This document shows positions 6,624 to 10,453 of a DNA stretch of 10,453 nt, piece after piece. Numbering within the stretch: the stretch's first letter is position 1; every line of letters begins with the position of its first letter. The notes under the pieces were generated by a model. It saw only the letters and a program-made list of their open reading frames with translations, was not told where the DNA came from and made no database searches. Source of the DNA: UBA4644 sp034933145 (GTDB taxonomy: Bacteria; Bacillota; Clostridia; Oscillospirales; Butyricicoccaceae); the NCBI GenBank assembly GCA_034933145.1, contig JAYFOA010000037.1, positions 1 to 10,453 of the forward strand, in the 5' to 3' direction. Made by a program: the position numbers and the translations under genes.

Positions 6624-7625
6624 ATGAATGAGCTTTTGCTCGATGTTCGATCCCTACATACCAATTTTCTTACCGGCGCCGGTATTGTCAGCGCCGTTCG
6701 GGGGATCAATCTGTATGTGGAAAAAGGTGAATTTCTGGGAATTGCCGGAGAGTCGGGCTGCGGAAAGAGCGTCACGATGCTGTCGATCATGCGCTTATTG
6801 CCTAGCAATGCGGCCGTAAAATCAGATGGCATTCTTTTCGATGGCGAGGATCTGCAGACAAAAAACCGGAAATATATGCGCTCAATCCAGGGAAACCAGA
6901 TTGGCATGATTTTTCAGGATCCGATGACCTGTCTGAATCCCCTGTATACGATTGGGGATCAACTTATGGAGCCTCTGAAAATTCATAAAAAAATGTCCCG
7001 CACAGAGGCAAAGCGCAAGGCAATAGAAATGCTGGAACTGGTAGGGATTTCCAGCCCCGAGCGCCGGCTTAAACAATATCCCCATGAGTTTTCCGGCGGT
7101 ATGCGCCAGCGGGCGATGATCGCCATGGCTATGTCCTGCGATCCGAAACTGTTGATTGCCGATGAACCCACCACCGCGCTGGACGTTACAATTCAAGCCC
7201 AGATTCTGGATCTTATGCTGAATCTGAAAAAGAAATTCAATACCTCCACCGTACTGATTACACATGATTTGGGCGTGATCGCAACCGTGTGTACCCGTGT
7301 GGTTATCATGTATGGCGGGTTGATAATGGAATCCGGATCAGTGGAGGACATTTTTTACAGTCCTGCGCATCCTTATACCGTGGGTCTGTTGAAATCGGTT
7401 CCCGGCGTGGGGGAACAGCGAAAGGAACGGCTGACTCCGATCCCGGGTAGCCCGCCGGATCTGATGAATCCACCCGTCGGGTGCCCATTTGCCGCCCGCT
7501 GCAGTTGTGCAATGCATATCTGTAATTTGGCACAGCCCGCACTTCAGGAAATCGGGGAGGGTCATATTGCCGCCTGTTGGCTCCAGCATGCAAAGGGAGC
7601 ATATATGAAAGGAGGGCTGCAGTGA
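6624..7625 (+). CDS. oppD: Oligopeptide ABC transporter ATP-binding protein, OppD/DppD type
   Basis: This 333-residue cytosolic ATPase powers import together with OppF. Motifs in order are Walker A GESGCGKS (42-49), Q-loop FQDP (Q98), signature SGGMRQR (157-163), Walker B LLIADE (176-181), the D-loop ALD and the switch His H214. After residue 250 comes the oligopeptide-family C-terminal domain, with C287, C293, C300 and C318 spaced as in the cysteine cluster conserved in these ATPases and proposed to bind an iron-sulfur cluster. An extra Cys lies at 295. The ATG at 6624 is preferred because GGGGGTG (6611-6617) sits six bases upstream as a ribosome site; the in-frame GTG at 6615 lies inside that site. 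The stop overlaps the oppF start by one base (TGATG), which implies translational coupling. Confidence 0.95.
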   Translation: MNELLLDVRSLHTNFLTGAGIVSAVRGINLYVEKGEFLGIAGESGCGKSVTMLSIMRLLPSNAAVKSDGILFDGEDLQTKNRKYMRSIQGNQIGMIFQDPMTCLNPLYTIGDQLMEPLKIHKKMSRTEAKRKAIEMLELVGISSPERRLKQYPHEFSGGMRQRAMIAMAMSCDPKLLIADEPTTALDVTIQAQILDLMLNLKKKFNTSTVLITHDLGVIATVCTRVVIMYGGLIMESGSVEDIFYSPAHPYTVGLLKSVPGVGEQRKERLTPIPGSPPDLMNPPVGCPFAARCSCAMHICNLAQPALQEIGEGHIAACWLQHAKGAYMKGGLQ

Positions 7626-8608
7626 TGGGGCAGAATAAGGCTTTACTTAGTGTCGAGGGACTGCAGACGTTCTTTCCCATTCGTACCGGATTTACCAAAC
7701 GAAGCTTGCACCAGCTGAAGGCTGTCAACAATGTATCATTCCAGATCAATAAGGGTGAGACATTCGGGCTGGTGGGTGAGTCCGGTTGTGGAAAGACTAC
7801 TGTCGGCCGGACGATTCTGCGGCTGCATAAGCCCACCGGCGGCCGCGTGCTCTATGATGGGCAGGATATTACGACCATGGACGACAAAACGTTCTGGCCT
7901 TATCGCCGCCGGATGCAGATGATCTTTCAGGATCCGTACACCTCTCTGGATCCAAGAAAGACTGTCAACGAGATTGTTGGAACCCCATTGATGCTGCATA
8001 AACTCGTGGCCAGCCGTGCCGAACGGGATGTACGGGTGAAAGAACTTATTCATATGGTCGGCCTGAAGGATGACCATATGAACCGCTATCCGCACGAGTT
8101 TTCCGGTGGACAGCGCCAGCGTATCGGCATTGCCCGGGCGTTGGCTCTTAATCCTGAATTTATCGTCTGTGATGAGCCGATTTCTGCATTGGACGTTTCC
8201 ATTCAGGCACACGTTATTAATATTCTTGAAGACTTTCAGCATCAGTTCGGCTTTACATATCTGTTTATTTCTCACGATCTTTCCATGATCCGTCACATTT
8301 CCCATAAAGTAGGGGTCATGTATCTGGGGCATCTTGTGGAAATGGCGGAAGTCAATGAGCTGTACGATAACATGCGGCATCCTTATACCGCCAGCCTGAT
8401 GTCGGCAGCACCGGTGGCAGACCCTCTGCTGGCACGGAACTCTCATCGCGTCATTCTGGAAGGGGATGTGCCTTCCCCGCTCGATCCGCCCTCTGGCTGC
8501 CCATTCCGCACTCGCTGCCGCTATGCAAAAAGCGAATGCTCGGAGCGTATGCCTGATCTGAGGGATATTGGAAAAGGTCATATGGTAGCTTGCCATAATA
8601 TGCTGTAA
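7625..8608 (+). CDS. oppF: Oligopeptide ABC transporter ATP-binding protein, OppF/DppF type
   Basis: This 327-residue ATPase is the partner of OppD. It has Walker A GESGCGKT (51-58), Q-loop FQDP (Q102), signature SGGQRQR (160-166), Walker B FIVCDE (179-184), SALD and switch His H217. The N-terminal insert typical of OppF (FFPIRTGFTKRS, 16-27, before LKAVNNVSF) sets it apart from OppD. The C-terminal domain again carries a cysteine set (C292, C298, C305, C323). The ATG at 7625 has a strong GGAGGG at 7611-7616, eight bases upstream and inside the end of oppD; an in-frame TTG further upstream is less likely. It is the last gene of the operon and is followed by a terminator-like hairpin. Confidence 0.95.
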   Translation: MGQNKALLSVEGLQTFFPIRTGFTKRSLHQLKAVNNVSFQINKGETFGLVGESGCGKTTVGRTILRLHKPTGGRVLYDGQDITTMDDKTFWPYRRRMQMIFQDPYTSLDPRKTVNEIVGTPLMLHKLVASRAERDVRVKELIHMVGLKDDHMNRYPHEFSGGQRQRIGIARALALNPEFIVCDEPISALDVSIQAHVINILEDFQHQFGFTYLFISHDLSMIRHISHKVGVMYLGHLVEMAEVNELYDNMRHPYTASLMSAAPVADPLLARNSHRVILEGDVPSPLDPPSGCPFRTRCRYAKSECSERMPDLRDIGKGHMVACHNML

Positions 8609-8639
8609 ACGAGAGGGCAATTTGCCGAAGAGCTGTTAC

Positions 8640-8661
8640 GGACAAAAGGGAGTCCTTTTTT
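8640..8661 (+). terminator. Likely intrinsic terminator of the opp operon
   Basis: AAAAGG (8644-8649) pairs with CCTTTT (8654-8659) around a GAGT loop; alternatively GGAC (8640-8643) pairs with GTCC (8652-8655). A run of six T follows (8656-8661). It lies 32 bases after the oppF stop. The stem is short, so termination may be partial. Confidence 0.5.
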
Positions 8662-8920
8662 ACCTGCTCCATTATTCGCGGGCTGGTACCTGTACACCAG
8701 AGTAATTCGATTAAGACCAGCGGAGAAACGTCTGCTATTAAAAAGATTTGCAGGGAACTGCGGTATAACCGATAATTTGGGTTTAATTGGATATGAAAAC
8801 CGCGCGGGCCATTGGTCCGCGCGGCTTATCTTGTTAAAAAATCCGTTGATGATCTGTCGATAGGATCAGATCTAAAACCCGGTGCCACCGGTGCATGATG
8901 GTTCCCGATTTTGAAAAGGG
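8662..8920. other. Non-coding region between opp and folT ends
   Basis: I see no supported gene here. The frame that follows the oppF stop stays open for 84 codons but has no start or ribosome site and runs through two hairpins. Besides the bidirectional terminator at 8800-8824, there are smaller dyads: GATCTG (8851-8856) with CAGATC (8867-8872), and CCGG repeats at 8879-8891 that could form a short hairpin near the folT 3' end. Both neighbouring genes converge on this region. Confidence 0.5.
8800..8824. terminator. Strong GC hairpin, probable bidirectional terminator
   Basis: An 11-bp stem with a three-base ATT loop joins 8800-8810 and 8814-8824 (CCGCGCGG on both sides, one G-U wobble). On the minus strand it is followed directly by TTTTC, which suits termination of folT. 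On the plus strand a T-rich stretch follows less tightly, which could back up the opp terminator. Confidence 0.65.
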
Positions 8921-9418
8921 TCAGGCCTGATTATCGAGGCGGGGGGCCCATTTTGCCAGCAGGCGGATGGCGAATGCCTCAATGGGGATCATAATGGCGT
9001 TCTTGATCAGCCGTCCGGGCAGCATGACAAGGAATCCTTTGCCGAGGATCATCGTGAGCCAGTAGGTGTTCAGGCAGATGTTGATCAGCAGTGTGACGAT
9101 CAACACGGCGGGGAGGATTCGCCGCCATTCCTTCCGGCAGGGGTACAAAAATGAGCCAAAGGTAAGACCTGTCAGCGCGGCAGAGAGAGTGAAGCCGGGA
9201 AAGTACGGCCCTGTGGGGAAGAGCAGCGCGCCTAAAAGATCCGCACATATACTGCCGCCCATGGCCCACCACGGACCGTAAAGCAGGGCTACCAGCGCGG
9301 CCGGAATAAATTCAAAACTGATACGGAGCATGGCGGTCTGTACCGAAAGAAATCTTGCCAGGACCACCTGTATGGCAACACAAATTGCCACTCGGGCCAG
9401 GACTCGCAGTTTATGCAT
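8921..9418 (-). CDS. folT: ECF transporter S component, folate family
   Basis: This 165-residue integral membrane protein would bind folate and join a shared ECF energising module. Family-like features are the RISFEFIP stretch (33-40), GP followed by a GxxxAD pattern (48-60), FPTGPYFPGFTLSAALTG (67-84), LNTYWL (115-120) and RLIKNAIMIPIEA (136-148). About five to six membrane helices are visible. The frame extends 37 codons upstream, but that part is charged and unlike the family. The ATG at 9418 is preferred, with AGGTGG (9434-9429) upstream and a good promoter that would start transcription inside the longer frame. No EcfA or EcfT gene is in view, so the module is presumably encoded elsewhere (group II type). 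No THF riboswitch is seen: the leader would be only about 20 bases. Folate specificity rests on family motifs. Confidence 0.85.
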   Translation of the reverse strand: MHKLRVLARVAICVAIQVVLARFLSVQTAMLRISFEFIPAALVALLYGPWWAMGGSICADLLGALLFPTGPYFPGFTLSAALTGLTFGSFLYPCRKEWRRILPAVLIVTLLINICLNTYWLTMILGKGFLVMLPGRLIKNAIMIPIEAFAIRLLAKWAPRLDNQA

Positions 9419-9444
9419 AATTCGATGCCACCTTTTCGCGCCAT

Positions 9445-9473
9445 ATTGTATCATCCGACGATCGGAAAGGCAA
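9445..9473 (-). promoter_or_regulatory. Predicted promoter of folT
   Basis: On the minus strand TTGCCT (9473-9468), a 17-base spacer and TACAAT (9450-9445) form a near-consensus sigma-A promoter. The start would fall near 9438, about 20 bases before the folT ATG. The -10 lies within a 9-bp segment (9445-9453) repeated in inverted form at 9522-9530 in the divergent gdpP promoter. Confidence 0.65.
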
Positions 9474-9501
9474 TGCGTATTTTTGCTTATGCGGGATATT
9501 T

Positions 9502-9542
9502 TTGGAAAAGGGGGTGGCTTTTGATACAATTTCTGCTATAAT
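9502..9542 (+). promoter_or_regulatory. Predicted promoter(s) of gdpP
   Basis: TTGGAA (9502-9507), 17 bases, then TACAAT (9525-9530) mirror the folT promoter. A second candidate is the perfect extended -10 TGCTATAAT (9534-9542), which lacks a good -35. Either would give a gdpP leader of about 70-85 bases. Which one is used cannot be decided by eye. Confidence 0.55.
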
Positions 9543-9566
9543 ATATTAATTATAATAGGGAAGTTA

Positions 9567-9593
9567 TCCGCGAAGGATGGGGATTTTCGCGGA
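9567..9593 (+). promoter_or_regulatory. Leader hairpin next to the gdpP ribosome binding site
   Basis: TCCGCGAA (9567-9574) pairs perfectly with TTCGCGGA (9586-9593), and two G-U pairs could extend the stem inward. The hairpin ends one base before the purine run AGGGGGG (9595-9601), a possible Shine-Dalgarno site. No T-run follows, so it is not a terminator; it could modulate translation or protect the 5' end. Confidence 0.4.
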
Positions 9594-9620
9594 CAGGGGG
9601 GACAGATACAGGTGGACAGG

Positions 9621-10453
9621 ATGGACCGGAGACTATCACGACTGACCGATTCGGGCGCACGCCTGAGTTTTGCGCTGCTGGTCGTGTTTGCGACCCTGAC
9701 GGGAGTTTTGGTCAACTGGTATGCCGGCGCCGCCGAATTTGCGGTCGTGGTGCTTGCTTATCTGCTGTACCGCAACAGTGCCCGCCGGCGCGGGGCCGAC
9801 ATCCGCAAATATGTGGAAACATTGGCATTCCAGGTAGACGATGCCTCCAAGCACAGCTTTGTCAATTTCCCGCTGCCAATGACAGTTCTGCGCCTGGACA
9901 GCGGCGAGATCGTATGGGGAAACGACGATTTTTACAAACTGACCGGGAGCAAAGAACGGTTGTTTGAGATGCATATTACCGATGTGGTGCCTGGGTTCGA
10001 TACCCGCTGGGTGATGGAGGGGAAGACGCTCTGTCCGTACGACGTGGAGCTTGATAAACGGAAATTCAATATTTATGGCAATCTCGTACGCCCGTCACAG
10101 AACCGTTCGGGCGCGGTGCTGGCCACGCTGTTCTGGGTGGATGTGACAGCATTTGCCGCTCTGCGGGAAAAAAGTGAGCGCAGCCGCCCGGTGGTGGCGC
10201 TGATCGTTATTGACAGCTACGAGGAGCTGTTCAAGGGCATGAGCGAAGCCGAGAAAAGTCGGCTGACCGCGGCCATTGACCAGAAAATTACAGAATGGGC
10301 TCAGCCCACCGGCGGTATTATCCGACGGCTGGAACGTGATCGCTATCTCTTTGTGTTTGAAAATGCGGCACTGCTCGATTTTACCGCCGAAAAATTCTCA
10401 ATTCTTGAGAGCATGCATCAGGTACAGAACAGCGAAGGAATCACGGCCACACT
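9621..10453 (+). CDS. gdpP: GdpP/YybT-type c-di-AMP phosphodiesterase, N-terminal part, cut by the right edge
   Basis: The frame is open for 277 codons to the window end. Two N-terminal transmembrane helices (about 14-33 and 38-50) are followed by a PAS-like domain (about 80-165) and then a degenerate GGDEF domain from about 188 (RPVVALIVIDSYEELF). Where an active cyclase has GGDEF, this protein has ERDRY (238-242), as expected for GdpP, whose GGDEF is inactive as a cyclase. The rest of that domain and the catalytic DHH/DHHA1 domains should lie beyond the edge, since the family is usually about 650 residues. GdpP hydrolyses c-di-AMP to pApA and so influences potassium balance, cell-wall stress and beta-lactam tolerance. 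The start is either this ATG (AGGTG at 9610-9614 upstream) or an in-frame GTG at 9612 (AGGGGGG at 9595-9601); they differ by three residues. In related bacteria rplI and dnaB often follow. Confidence 0.92.
   Translation, partial: MDRRLSRLTDSGARLSFALLVVFATLTGVLVNWYAGAAEFAVVVLAYLLYRNSARRRGADIRKYVETLAFQVDDASKHSFVNFPLPMTVLRLDSGEIVWGNDDFYKLTGSKERLFEMHITDVVPGFDTRWVMEGKTLCPYDVELDKRKFNIYGNLVRPSQNRSGAVLATLFWVDVTAFAALREKSERSRPVVALIVIDSYEELFKGMSEAEKSRLTAAIDQKITEWAQPTGGIIRRLERDRYLFVFENAALLDFTAEKFSILESMHQVQNSEGITAT

Noticed and set aside
8609..8863. An 84-codon open frame directly after the oppF stop
   Set aside because: It has no start codon with a ribosome site, shows no recognisable protein pattern, and runs through two terminator-like hairpins. 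An open stretch of this length can arise by chance.
9419..9560. THF riboswitch upstream of folT
   Set aside because: Folate transporter genes in clostridia often have one, but the expected conserved blocks are not visible and the predicted leader is only about 20 bases.

Overview
The window reads as a chromosomal segment of a Gram-positive, anaerobic Firmicute, most likely a clostridial gut-type bacterium (Oscillospirales/Eubacteriales-like). The evidence is a lipobox lipoprotein with a Gly/Ser/Thr linker, strong GGAGG-type ribosome binding sites, an ECF folate S component without its own energising module, a GdpP-type c-di-AMP phosphodiesterase, and roughly balanced GC content. The species assignment is inference; the gene families are clear from motifs.

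Layout. Positions 1-1014 (minus) hold an M20-family metal-dependent amidohydrolase, cut by the left edge. Just upstream of it on the same strand (1112-1399) is a 95-residue three-helix membrane protein of PQ-loop/SemiSWEET type. A 404-base gap separates these from a divergently transcribed LysR-type regulator (1804-2691). A promoter and a long, foldable leader (about 2743-2898) then precede a complete five-gene oligopeptide ABC transporter operon: binding lipoprotein (2899-4587), permeases (4700-5626, 5637-6611) and ATPases (6624-7625, 7625-8608). After two terminator-like hairpins comes a second, unrelated block: folT on the minus strand (8921-9418) and, divergently, the start of gdpP (from about 9621, cut by the right edge).

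How it fits together. The transporter would capture peptides outside the cell and import them by ATP hydrolysis. The amidohydrolase would cleave an N-acyl or peptide bond in the cytosol. The small membrane protein could move a product or substrate, and the LysR protein is placed to control both sides. This joint role is inferred from neighbourhood only. The folT/gdpP pair is housekeeping: folate uptake and c-di-AMP turnover.

No entirely new multi-gene system is evident. The most unusual part is non-coding: the leader of the binding-protein gene has nested complementary segments, a 12-codon upstream reading frame and repeated TTTCATG half-sites. No rRNA, tRNA, CRISPR array, insertion sequence or prophage feature was seen.
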